The notes beneath the pieces were generated by a model. The model was not told the DNA's origin. It saw nothing but the letters and a program-made list of their open reading frames with translations, and did not search any database. From Paracoccaceae bacterium (lineage in GTDB: Bacteria; Pseudomonadota; Alphaproteobacteria; Rhodobacterales; Rhodobacteraceae), in contig JASJCC010000003.1 of the NCBI GenBank assembly GCA_030066175.1, positions 1 to 55,600 of the forward strand: 55,600 bases of DNA, given 5' to 3'. This document shows, piece after piece, positions 16,738 to 24,678 of the stretch; positions within the stretch are counted from its first letter, which is position 1, and every line of letters starts with the position of its first letter. The position numbers and the translations under genes were made by a program.

Positions 16738-17457
16738 CTACGGTTGCCCCATTCTACCTCGGCACTCGGCGCTCTCTGTTGCCAGGTTTGCGCTTTCGGC
16801 CTCGGCCGCGCCCAATCTTGCCTTCAGCGTCGTAAGATTGGATTCCCAATCACTTTCGGTCTGAGGGATCTGAGAAAACTCAAGCCGCAGCCTGTTAAGT
16901 TCTTGGTAGTTAGGTTCGTATTGGGCCTGTACGGTTTCGAGATCCGTCTGAAGCGCGTACCTGGCTGCTTCACGATCCTCTGAACCCAGGTCGGCTTTGA
17001 TACCATCAATGGCGTCACGTTGTTCCAACACAGTGGCTTCAAGTTGGCTAATGCGATTGGCGAGATAATTTGAATGACTCGGCAGATTGCCAAGCTGTCT
17101 CTCAAGTTGCTGCACTTGACCCTCCATGTTTCTTCGCTCATCTGCCAGAAGTTTTTGCCTTGCATCAACACCATGAACTAGCGCACGGCATGAGTGGACA
17201 CTAAGGCCATCGATCTTTTGTTTAGCGTCAGCTGGCGCCCGGTCTTGAATAATCATCCATCCCAGGGCAACAATAGTTAAAACGAGTGATACCAGAAGAC
17301 CCGAAGACCATCTAAAAAGAGAGATAAACTGTTTTAATTTACCTTCAAATTTTTCAATTTCCCTTGAAATTTTTTTGTCGAAATCCCGAGATAACTCTTC
17401 TTTAAGCTCTATTAGGATTGGATCGAATTCATCCTCATTGCGATCTGCGTCACTCAT
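16738..17457 (-). CDS. Membrane-anchored coiled-coil protein (hypothetical)
   Basis: A 239-residue protein. The ATG at 17457 follows the previous stop by 10 bases and has AGGGGCG upstream, so the longer in-frame extension into the neighbouring gene is rejected. The N-terminal 45 residues are highly charged (D-R-N-E-D-E-F-D-P, K-K-I-S-R-E-I-E-K-F-E-G-K-L-K-Q). A transmembrane helix follows at about 54-72 (L-L-V-S-L-V-L-T-I-V-A-L-G-W-M-I-I). From about 95 to 235 it is almost continuous coiled coil (E-G-Q-V-Q-Q-L-E-R-Q-L, L-E-A-T-V-L-E-Q-R-D-A-I). The topology predicts a periplasmic coiled coil, like envelope tethers. Partner: probably the collar-like protein encoded just upstream. Confidence 0.65.
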   Translation of the reverse strand: MSDADRNEDEFDPILIELKEELSRDFDKKISREIEKFEGKLKQFISLFRWSSGLLVSLVLTIVALGWMIIQDRAPADAKQKIDGLSVHSCRALVHGVDARQKLLADERRNMEGQVQQLERQLGNLPSHSNYLANRISQLEATVLEQRDAIDGIKADLGSEDREAARYALQTDLETVQAQYEPNYQELNRLRLEFSQIPQTESDWESNLTTLKARLGAAEAESANLATESAECRGRMGQP

Positions 17458-17467
17458 GGGTTCGCCC

Positions 17468-17938
17468 CTATATCTTCTTACACCAGCGCAGAGCAATGTA
17501 CGGCGGCATGTTGTTATGAGGGCGTCCTCCGCCTTGAGAAGCAATCCGAAGATGTCCTGCTGAATGGTAGGCGTAGTCATTATTCATGCCGGCTTTTCCG
17601 CCGTCGCCACCCCATATTCCGCCATGATCATGAGAGGGCATCTCCTCGACGGTCAGTCGATGTGTCTCTGCCCCGCCGGTTGCACCAACTGAGTATTTCG
17701 CGCCAGCTCCCAAGATAAATCGGTCCCGGGCGTGATGAAAATCCTCCCACCCCGATGGGCACTCCGCCTGATCAAATGCCATGATAGCATTACGAGGCGT
17801 TTGGAATTCTCGAAGCCTTTCGATTTCTTGCTCCAACTCCTCAATCCTCTCCAAAACTCCTTCCGCACTGATTGACTGTGATAGGCACTCGCTTGAACCA
17901 AGAGCGGCGAATACAGCTCCCATTAAAATTGCGCGCAT
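17468..17938 (-). CDS. Exported protein with phage tail-collar-like domain
   Basis: A 156-residue protein; GGAGGG lies 5 bases before the ATG at 17938. Residues 1-22 are a signal peptide (I-L-M-G-A-V-F-A-A-L-G-S-S-E-C-L-S-Q), followed by a short coiled coil (R-I-E-E-L-E-Q-E-I-E-R-L). The C-terminal 100 residues resemble phage tail-collar or short-tail-fibre tips: C-P-S-G-W-E-D-F, R-F-I-L-G-A-G, G-A-T-G-G-A-E-T-H-R-L-T-V-E-E-M-P-S-H-D-H-G and, at the end, N-N-M-P-P-Y-I-A-L-R-W-C-K-K. In phages this fold forms trimeric receptor-binding tips. Here the signal peptide and absence of other tail genes point to a domesticated envelope protein. First gene of a two-gene unit with the coiled-coil protein. 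Confidence 0.75.
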   Translation of the reverse strand: MRAILMGAVFAALGSSECLSQSISAEGVLERIEELEQEIERLREFQTPRNAIMAFDQAECPSGWEDFHHARDRFILGAGAKYSVGATGGAETHRLTVEEMPSHDHGGIWGGDGGKAGMNNDYAYHSAGHLRIASQGGGRPHNNMPPYIALRWCKKI

Positions 17939-18374
17939 CGATCCCTCCAATAAGTTAGTAATTCCGTGTTCTTCGAGTTTATTTTGTGCAGGTATGTCAA
18001 TTGAATCTCTGAGTCGCGGATTTTTTTTACCCAACGCCGCAATCGATCTCAACACAGCTGACTTTCATGAAGGACCCACTCAGTTGCCCCTTTTTGCTGA
18101 TTGCCAGTTTATTCTAAGAAAACGAAAAATGCACGGCTACTGCATGCGACACACCCAGCGTCGTCAGCTTTTCGGGCTGGTTCCGTGGTGCAGTTCGCGC
18201 TCGTTGGATTTGGAGTTTCCCCTGGATTGATGGACGCCTTCTGACCGCAACGGAGAGGTGTTTCGATGCATGTTGCAGGGTGCCGCCTGTCCGATATTGC
18301 CGACGGTTCGAGCCATTTTACGGTCGGAGAGTGTTCGGTGCCAACGTCCTCGGAAGACATTTCAAGCCGCGTTG
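17939..18374. other. Intergenic region between the collar-like gene and the recombinase
   Basis: About 435 bases. The left end holds the promoter of the 17938 gene. No other gene or repeat was supported. The base composition rises in GC toward the recombinase. Confidence 0.4.
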
Positions 18375-19034
18375 TCAAAGCTCCATGTCGAAGAGTTCCT
18401 GCACCTCGATATCCTGTATGCCGAGATAGGTGAGCGTCTGGGCTTGGGAGGAGTGACCAAAGGCGTCCATTAGGAGCGGAATTGGGGCCTTGTTTTGAAC
18501 ACGCTGATGGTAGCCCCAAGTCTTCCGCATAGAGTGTGAGCCATAGTTGCCGCGCAAGCCGACCTCGCGACACCACTTCTTGATCAACCCATTGACCGCA
18601 CTGACAGTGAGGGCGCTGCCGCCGCGTGACGACAAGAACAACGGCACATCCTGCCTTGGATCTGGATGGACTTTCAGCCAGGCATCGATCGCGTCAATGA
18701 CCGCTTGATTCATGCGAACGCAGCGGTATTTTCCCGTCTTTGTCTGTTTGATCTCCAGCATGTCACCAGGCATCAGATAGTCTACCTGGCCGACCCGGAG
18801 TGAGAGGATCTCACCGGCGCGAAAGGCGGTGTTGATCCCGAAAGTGAAAAGGCAGAGATCGCGCGGGTTGCCAGCATATAACTTCTTGATACGCTTGATC
18901 GCTTTCAGATCGCGGATCGGCTCAACCTTGATCGAAGAGCCTCTTTTCGGGTGATTCTGGTTGCGCTTGAGGGGCTTAGCGTCCTGCGCCTCGGAGCCTA
19001 CGTTTTCCCCAAGTTTTCTAGTTATTCTTGCCAT
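18375..19034 (-). CDS. Short tyrosine recombinase/integrase
   Basis: A 219-residue catalytic-domain-only member of the phage integrase family. Catalytic elements: Arg in A-F-R-A-G-E-I-L, H-S-M-R-K-T-W-G (H-x-x-R), F-G-H-S-S-Q-A-Q-T, and the nucleophile in L-T-Y-L-G-I. The N-terminal 35 residues are basic and low-complexity and do not form a SAM-like core-binding domain. This type resembles small integrases of plasmids and integrative elements. It lies at the far edge of the exported-protein block, whose other edge carries a second short recombinase of different sequence. Confidence 0.82.
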   Translation of the reverse strand: MARITRKLGENVGSEAQDAKPLKRNQNHPKRGSSIKVEPIRDLKAIKRIKKLYAGNPRDLCLFTFGINTAFRAGEILSLRVGQVDYLMPGDMLEIKQTKTGKYRCVRMNQAVIDAIDAWLKVHPDPRQDVPLFLSSRGGSALTVSAVNGLIKKWCREVGLRGNYGSHSMRKTWGYHQRVQNKAPIPLLMDAFGHSSQAQTLTYLGIQDIEVQELFDMEL

Positions 19035-19897
19035 TACTTGACGATCTAATCTGGGAGAATCGATTCATCGGGCTCATGAGTTTCGTCTAACATGCTGATC
19101 AAGATGAGTTATCAAATTTCACCTTGCTTGCCAACTTTTTTCTAAAACTTGGGATAAGGAGTGAACATTGCGACGAAGTGCCGACATTCATGCAAGAACG
19201 CTGAATTCGGCAGAGGGCTATATCCAGCCGTTCGCCGCGCTCTATGGCAAGGTCGGGAAGGCGGACGAAGCCGACTGATGCCGATGCAGCGACATCGACC
19301 AGGTCGAGTTGACCTGACCACAGGATTTATCGCGGCGCTGCAGCACGGTTTCCTCGAAGCGGACGTTCTACGCCATTAATCCTGACCGGAGGAGTCAGAT
19401 AACCGGTTCGAGCCTACATCGGAGATGTAAAATCACTTCCGGGCGCGCTCGAAGCGTGATCATCGCCGCAACACCCAGAATATCGTCGCTACGGCGCGGC
19501 GGCTCAAACTGCCGTTCAGGCAAGTCGCAGCAATGGATCAGAGACGAAGTTGCATGGTGTGGACGCAGCGGACTTCTGGCGTTAATTGAGCAGATGCCTC
19601 TGATCGACCTGCAACCATGTCAAAAACTGGGCGGTTTCCATCATGCGGTGTTGGCGGATCCTGCTTCTGTTGAAGGCTCATCCTGGGCCGCGAACCAACG
19701 TCGGCTCGGGCGCCGGCGACGCCGATCGAAAGGACCTGGATTTCAAGGTTCTCTATTCGGGTTCAACGAAACCGATTGATTGACTGTCGAAACCGGACCT
19801 CTTTTCAGACGAACAACAGCTTCAGCCAGGCGAAAAAGTGGAGGAGGCCTGCTTGACCTGCTGTTCATTAGAGTTTCGGATTGGGCAAGGGAAATCA
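19035..19897. other. Gene-poor region, probably decayed sequence
   Basis: About 860 bases with only short frames in conflicting registers. A plus-strand run near 19180-19270 (T-L-N-S-A-E-G-Y-I-Q-P-F-A-A-L-Y-G-K-V) looks protein-like but stops quickly and was not assigned. It is best read as eroded coding or transposon sequence. Confidence 0.35.
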
Positions 19898-20467
19898 TTA
19901 ACGAGCACAAATTCCCTTAGCATCCGTTTCTTTAATGTGTACTTGCATTTGTGTTTTTGCAGGAGAAATAGATGAATTGATTTGCGCCTCCAATAACTCT
20001 TTGAATTTTAGAGAGTAGTGCGCCCAGCATTCAACGGATTTACGCGCAATTGAAACCAATATTTGGATTATGTCCCCTATATAAATACCATCCCGGCGCA
20101 AGGCATCATATAGACAATCAAGATCGAGATTTTTTTCAACGAAATCCGCCAACTCTTCAAAATCATTCAATTCTTCCTCCCACTCGTAGCGAAGCAAAAC
20201 TGTATCTACAACGCCTTCGGCAATCTCGTATCGAGCAAGGCTCGTCCAGTTCTCTGGCAAATACTTCTTTTGCAGACAATATGCAAATAGGTCAACAAAA
20301 CTTGAGAATATGAAATTTGACCTTGAATCCAGAAATGGGTTGCAGGTCCTTGATATGAGACCGAGAGACAGATCATTAAGGTACTCAGTAGCTGTTATGT
20401 CGGCCAACACACAAAACTCCGGCAATGAAATCGGAGTATCCATGATAGAGAAGGGATATTTCATCAT
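19898..20467 (-). CDS. Hypothetical acidic soluble protein
   Basis: A 189-residue protein starting M-M-K-Y-P-F; GAGG lies just upstream. It is AT-rich compared with the plasmid backbone, as often seen in acquired genes. The sequence is mostly helical and acidic (W-E-E-E-L-N-D-F-E-E-L-A-D-F-V-E-K-N-L-D-L-D), with several Cys. There is no signal peptide, membrane helix or known motif. It stands alone with large spacers on both sides. Real coding potential is supported by length and amino-acid composition only. Confidence 0.5.
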   Translation of the reverse strand: MMKYPFSIMDTPISLPEFCVLADITATEYLNDLSLGLISRTCNPFLDSRSNFIFSSFVDLFAYCLQKKYLPENWTSLARYEIAEGVVDTVLLRYEWEEELNDFEELADFVEKNLDLDCLYDALRRDGIYIGDIIQILVSIARKSVECWAHYSLKFKELLEAQINSSISPAKTQMQVHIKETDAKGICAR

Positions 20468-21254
20468 TGCCTCGAGTCAGTTATGAGTAGCGGTTCCCGA
20501 TTATCCTGCGTCTCCTTAAGATTTTCTGAAATTTGCCCAATTTCTTTGGAGGAACTGACCGATGGCTCTTCTCAGAATGCTAGGGGGTGCGCGAAGAAGG
20601 CCTTGTAGTTTGGATGTAGACCAGCGAGTGGTGTTGACAATCGAGCCCTCTGTCCATGAGTAAATCCGCTTTTTTTTGGGCCATTGCCGATAGCCGTTTC
20701 GATTTGAATCGCCAAAGACCACGTAAAGGGTGTGAAGGTCCAAGCGGTCGCGGGGTATGGTCTGCGGACACAGCCCGATGCGCCTTTAAACTCGAATTTT
20801 CTCAGTATCGTAAACCCTCACAGAGCGCGGCGACTTATAATAAAGTCCAAGCTGCACGCCGCCAAAAAGCGAGGCGGCCAACGCGCAGAATTTGGCGAAG
20901 GGAGCGATGCTAAATCGTGCGGGTTCCCAAATGCTTGCGTCAGAGTGGAGCCATCCGTCAAGGTGCGAGAGCTACTCCGCAAGTTTTGTTCGACATATCG
21001 TTGATGAGCACAACATCGGCTCATATCAACCGTATCAAATCAATTTCAGTCAATGAACATTGTATCAAACATAAAAATCGATTTGAAAGATTGCATAGAT
21101 ATTTATATATATACTGAGTTTATCCAATGTCACAAAATATCAAGTTCAGTCTTAAATTTTGGAGCGGAGTTGAGTGGAGTTTTCAGTTCTTGATATGCGC
21201 TTGGAAATTCCGACAGTTGGAAATCTTAAAAATTAAAATTCAATGTGGTACCGT
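20468..21254. other. AT-rich gene-poor region
   Basis: About 790 bases. Short opposing frames exist but none shows a recognisable domain. An ATG at 20561 with a good GGAGG encodes only about 33 residues. An AT tract occurs near 21095-21118. No promoter or repeat was confirmed. Confidence 0.35.
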
Positions 21255-21833
21255 AATGGCGAAGCGTGAAACCGCTTAAGATTGGTTCAGCACCAAAACT
21301 CGTTTGAGACTCTTGCGGTTTCCGCGCTGTCGCTCAACATTGAAACCAAACCGGAGAACTCTGGTTCAAGCCGGCTCTAATCGTGGGGGAGGGTGAAGCA
21401 CAGCGGATCAATGCTATTCCTGCCAACCACAGCCGACACGATGGTCAACGACCATTTTCTACACCTCACCAATGGCGTTGAAATTCGGCACGCGCTGATC
21501 TGGGAGCGCACAAGATGCTGCCTATCCCAGGATACTGCTCTCCGAGTATCTGCGAATCTGATGCTGGCTGGCATGGTGCTGGCGATGGGTTTCAGACTTG
21601 AGCACATTGTTGGCGTCTTTGATCACAGGATGCGCCGGTTTTGCCGGCGCATCGGTTGGTCGCTGACGATTACCGTCAGTCAACGTGACAGCGCTGACAC
21701 GAATTGCGTCGGTCCATGGGCCATCGACGATTGGGTTCGAAGCGCACCGCTCCAGCGATACGTCTTGTCGGCCAACTCTTCAGGCGCTTGTTTGAATGCG
21801 TCGTCGGAAATGGAGTTTTTTGCTGCAGCATAG
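21255..21833 (+). pseudogene. Decayed luxI homologue (N-acyl-homoserine lactone synthase)
   Basis: From 21393 a frame reads S-G-S-M-L-F-L-P-T-T-x-x-T-M-x-x-D-H-F-L-H-L, then I-W-E-R-T-R-C-C-L-S and G-V-F-D-H-R-M-R-R-F-C-R-R-I-G-W-S, clearly the C-terminal two thirds of a LuxI-type synthase. Upstream, in shifted frames, traces of the N-terminus remain: F-E-T-L-A, L-N-I-E-T-K, and F-K-P-A-L-I-V before a frame change near 21385. Start codon and N-terminal catalytic residues are lost. The invariant Arg in G-S-M-R-F-L-P (R70 in the intact copy) is Leu. The sequence is too different from the intact luxI at 24061 to be a recent duplicate. It should make no signal. Confidence 0.82.
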
Positions 21834-22044
21834 GGATCGGGCACAGACTACGCCACATCGACTGAACTGCTCGCTTCTGCCCTTCATACTCCAGTGGCTC
21901 TCGCCCGCTAACTTGCCCAGCGAGATTCCGCCGTACTATCGGCAAGCTATTGCCAGTTTTTGTTTGTCCAAATGTGGAGGTCAACCTTTTGTTAATCGGA
22001 GTTAATTAACGGTTATTCACCAAGGTCAATTCACGGAGAGACAG

Positions 22045-22263
22045 ATGCCTCGGAGCAAGCGAGAGCTCATGGAGTCCATTTACGTCGCGATCATGCAGGC
22101 TGACGCCAGAGGATTTGAGAATAGCGCTGCCGCCTTGCGGAATGTGCTGGACGAACTGAAACGACCCAAAATGCTGGACTGCAATCCAGTATCACTTCCT
22201 GCGACAACAGTGGTGGGACAACGAGCGGTTGACAGGCGTTCATATGCGATCTCACTCAGGTGA
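22045..22263 (+). CDS. Small hypothetical protein downstream of the luxI remnant
   Basis: A 72-residue frame; GGAGAG lies about 7 bases before the ATG. Residues 1-40 form a plausible amphipathic helical unit (R-E-L-M-E-S-I-Y-V-A-I-M-Q-A-D-A-R-G-F-E-N-S-A-A-A-L). The second half is less protein-like and may be read-on sequence. No family was recognised. It may once have been co-transcribed with the decayed luxI. Confidence 0.45.
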   Translation: MPRSKRELMESIYVAIMQADARGFENSAAALRNVLDELKRPKMLDCNPVSLPATTVVGQRAVDRRSYAISLR

Positions 22264-22471
22264 TGATTGCCGATCGCCCTGTCGACTGCTCACGGACGGC
22301 GCTGTCCATTAAGGGGAGCACAATAGCTCTAGCTGCGACAAGGCACACTCGGTGACTGGATCTCGAGCGCGCATCATTCCGCCTAAATCGCCGTGGGGCG
22401 AATATCGTGTACCTACCTGTAGGCTTACATACCCCAAGGCGGTTGCAGGTGACACTGACCTTCCCCCGCGC

Positions 22472-23374
22472 TTAGGGCCGGTTTGATCTGGAATCTTCCG
22501 GTTGGGTTTGAGTGTTGAGCGGCAGCGTGGAGACCGCAAGAGTCTCAAGCGCTGGCGCGGTGGTTTTCATCAGGAACTCCGTTGGTGAGAGGTATCCGAG
22601 CGCCGAGTGCGGGCGCTCGGTGTTGTAGTGATGGCGCCAGCGGCCGATCTCCTCGCGGGCATGACGCAGAGAGCGGAACCAGTGCAGGTTTAGGCATTCG
22701 TCGCGGAACTTGCCGTTGAAGCTTTCGACGAAGGCGTTGTGCACGGGTTTGCCGGGTTCGATGAACCGCAGGCGCACGCCGGACCGCTCGGACCAGTCGA
22801 ACATCGCCTTGCTGGTGCCTTCGGGTCCGTTATCGAGGATGATCTCCTGGGGCAGCCCGAACCGCAGAGCCAAGTCATCGAGGAAGCGGGCGACACGCGC
22901 CCCAGGGATCGATACATCCACGATCTGGCCGGGACAGAACCGGCTGTGAACGTCAACGATGTTGAGCACGCGAAACCTCCGGCAATCCGCCACCTGGTCG
23001 CCGACGAAATCCATCGACCACCGCTGCATGGGCCGCTCAGGCACCTGAGGAGCGATCCGGTCATGCCACGGCAGCTTCCGCCGCCTCTTGGCGCGGACCT
23101 GCAAGCCTTGCTCGGTGTAGAGCCGATAGGTGCGCTTGTGGTTCACGACCAGCCCTTCGCGCCGCAGCATCGCGTGTAGGCGCAGATAGCCGTAACGCCG
23201 GTTCTCCGACGCCAATTCTTTCATGCGCTTGATCGCAGCGGCGTCATCTTTGGGCAGAGGCCGGTACTGCTGCACCGATCGCGCCAGCCCAACGATCCGA
23301 CAGGCCCGGCGTTCGCTCAAGCCCATCTCGCTGATCAGATATCCCACAGCTTTGCGCTTGGCCATGGGTGTCAC
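22472..23374 (-). CDS. IS3-family transposase OrfB (DDE integrase domain)
   Basis: 300 residues. It has an N-terminal HTH-21-like region (Y-L-I-S-E-M-G-L-S-E-R-R-A-C-R-I-V-G-L), then N-R-R-Y-G-Y-L-R-L-H. The rve core shows S-M-D-F-V-G-D (first Asp), I-L-D-N-G-P-E (second Asp) and H-N-A-F-V-E-S-F-N-G-K-F-R-D-E (Glu), ending H-Y-N-T-E-R-P-H-S-A-L-G-Y. All three catalytic residues are present and the frame is intact. The GTG at 23374 overlaps the orfA stop, but the active product is expected from -1 frameshifting at A-AAA-AAC just before the orfA stop. Confidence 0.92.
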   Translation of the reverse strand: MTPMAKRKAVGYLISEMGLSERRACRIVGLARSVQQYRPLPKDDAAAIKRMKELASENRRYGYLRLHAMLRREGLVVNHKRTYRLYTEQGLQVRAKRRRKLPWHDRIAPQVPERPMQRWSMDFVGDQVADCRRFRVLNIVDVHSRFCPGQIVDVSIPGARVARFLDDLALRFGLPQEIILDNGPEGTSKAMFDWSERSGVRLRFIEPGKPVHNAFVESFNGKFRDECLNLHWFRSLRHAREEIGRWRHHYNTERPHSALGYLSPTEFLMKTTAPALETLAVSTLPLNTQTQPEDSRSNRP

Positions 23375-23637
23375 CAGTTTTTTGCCAGCAGTTCCTTCAT
23401 CGAGGTCATGTCCAGCATCTGATCCGCCACGATCCGCTTGAGCTTGGCGTTCTCCACCTCAAGCTCCCTCAGCCTTTTGGCCTCGGACGCATCCATGCCG
23501 CCATACTTCTTCCGCCAGCTATAGAACGTGGCCGAGCTAATGCCGTGACGGCGACAGATGTCATCCGTCTTGGCTCCGGCCTCGCTCTCCTTCAGCACGC
23601 CAATGATCTGTTCTTCTGTGAAACGCTTCCGCTTCAT
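23371..23637 (-). CDS. IS3-family transposase OrfA (HTH/leucine zipper)
   Basis: 88 residues from the ATG before K-R-K-R-F-T-E-E-Q-I-I-G. It has a helix-turn-helix (D-D-I-C-R-R-H-G-I-S-S-A-T-F-Y-S-W-R-K-K-Y-G-G-M) and a leucine-zipper-like helix (L-R-E-L-E-V-E-N-A-K-L-K-R-I-V-A-D). Its last codons, GCA AAA AAC TGG TGA, contain the heptamer A-AAA-AAC in the register used for programmed -1 slippage into orfB, which starts in the -1 frame. OrfA binds the element's ends and regulates transposition. Confidence 0.92.
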   Translation of the reverse strand: MKRKRFTEEQIIGVLKESEAGAKTDDICRRHGISSATFYSWRKKYGGMDASEAKRLRELEVENAKLKRIVADQMLDMTSMKELLAKNW

Positions 23638-23715
23638 CGGTCTTCCTCCTTCGTTCATTCAAAGGTGGAAAATTCCAGTTCGCAATGGCCCGGATATCGG
23701 GGAGAAGGTCAAAAA

Positions 23716-23823
23716 CACTACAACACCAAGCGGCCTCACAGCGCTTTGGGTTACCGGCCGCAGGCACCCAAAACCACCATCCCGATGGAAACTTGGCCGA
23801 TCATGCACCAACAATCGCACCGG
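23716..23823 (+). pseudogene. C-terminal fragment of a second IS3-family transposase
   Basis: Directly outside the right end of the complete IS3 element the plus strand reads H-Y-N-T-K-R-P-H-S-A-L-G-Y-R-P-Q-A-P-K-T-T, the conserved C-terminal signature of IS3-group OrfB, then a short tail ending M-H. The rest of that gene is absent. It is the stub of an older element that the newer one joined or interrupted. Confidence 0.8.
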
Positions 23824-24060
23824 ACCAGTCAGATCAGGCTACCCGCTTTCGCGTCTAACGGAAATTGTAGACCTCAGACTAATATGTCGAGACAAAATGT
23901 AGATTTCGCTATGTTTTTGACCGACCGCTAGATCAGAACTGGCACACAGGATTTGGAAATTCGAGATGATCATTATCAAATCTTTAATCCTGCGCACGGT
24001 GCTTTTCGCGTTTCTTAGTTAAGTTGAGGCAATTTCTTCTCGACATGTAGGAGAAGTGTC

Positions 24061-24678
24061 GTGATCAGGTACCTTTCGGCGGCCGATATCAATCAGGCAT
24101 CCACTGTCGTTCGAACTATGTTCGAGGACCGTGCCCAGCAATTCAGTCGCAGACTGAATTGGGATGTAAATGTAGACAAAACCGGAGCGGAGTTTGATCA
24201 ATATGACTCATTCAATCCCCTCTACGTGGTTTGGGTGAACCAGAACGGCACGCATGGTGGTTCAATGCGCTTTCTTCCAACTACGGGCCGTACCATGCTT
24301 GCGGAGCATTTCTCGCATCTTGTCGAAAGGCCATATGTTGACACGCGCATTTGGGAGTGCACCCGTTTTTGTATTTCTCCCGGTTCCAACTCCCGGGTTT
24401 CCGCAGCGTTATTGTTGGGAGGAATGCTACTGGGATTACATTACCGATGGTCGCACTCCATCGGGGTCTTTGATGCGCGAATGTTACGAGTCTACAAGCG
24501 TATTGGTTGGTCTCCAAGAGTAATCGGATCCGATGGCTCCGATCGCCGCTCAATCTGCGTTGGACTTTGGCGATTTGAGCCGGCACTGCTGCCGGTTTTG
24601 ACCGCAAATGCTAGGATTCCTGTGGAAGCTGCGCTCAAATGGCTAGAACCGTTGACGATATTAGATGCAGCTGCCTAA
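24061..24678 (+). CDS. luxI: N-acyl-homoserine lactone synthase, LuxI family
   Basis: Makes acyl-homoserine lactone signals from S-adenosylmethionine and acyl-ACP or acyl-CoA. 205 residues, the usual size; GTG start with AGGAG 8 bases upstream. All the invariant family residues are present: R24, F28, W34, D46, D49, R70 (in G-S-M-R-F-L-P-T-T-G), E99 and R102 (I-W-E-C-T-R-F-C). The C-terminal acyl-pocket part includes I-G-V-F-D-A-R-M-L-R-V-Y-K-R-I-G-W-S-P. The acyl chain length cannot be told from sequence by eye. No luxR gene is found within the window and no convincing lux box lies in the 130 bases upstream, so regulation is probably by a LuxR encoded elsewhere or has been lost after the IS3 insertion. 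Confidence 0.93.
   Translation: MIRYLSAADINQASTVVRTMFEDRAQQFSRRLNWDVNVDKTGAEFDQYDSFNPLYVVWVNQNGTHGGSMRFLPTTGRTMLAEHFSHLVERPYVDTRIWECTRFCISPGSNSRVSAALLLGGMLLGLHYRWSHSIGVFDARMLRVYKRIGWSPRVIGSDGSDRRSICVGLWRFEPALLPVLTANARIPVEAALKWLEPLTILDAAA

Larger units (their letters stand above)
22456..23711 (-). mobile_element. IS3-family insertion sequence, complete (1256 bp)
   Basis: The element is bounded by imperfect terminal inverted repeats of about 25 bases that both start TGACCTTC: the left end at 22456-22481, and the right end at 23686-23711 read on the minus strand. It carries overlapping orfA and orfB on the minus strand. No matching 3-4 base target duplication is visible (CAC on the left, AAA on the right), so the flanks may have been rearranged after insertion. 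The right end touches the C-terminal piece of another IS3 transposase. It sits between the decayed and intact luxI genes. Confidence 0.88.

Noticed and set aside
17458-17580. Longer N-terminus for the coiled-coil protein
   Set aside because: It would overlap the end of the collar-like gene, whose C-terminal motif is conserved, and a better ribosome-binding site serves the ATG at 17457.
20656-20913. 85-codon plus frame with opposing minus frames
   Set aside because: Competing frames of similar length, no start signal, no domain.
22405-22424. Possible lux box around CCTACCTGTAGG
   Set aside because: Only 5-base arms, poor match to the lux-box consensus and not placed before luxI.
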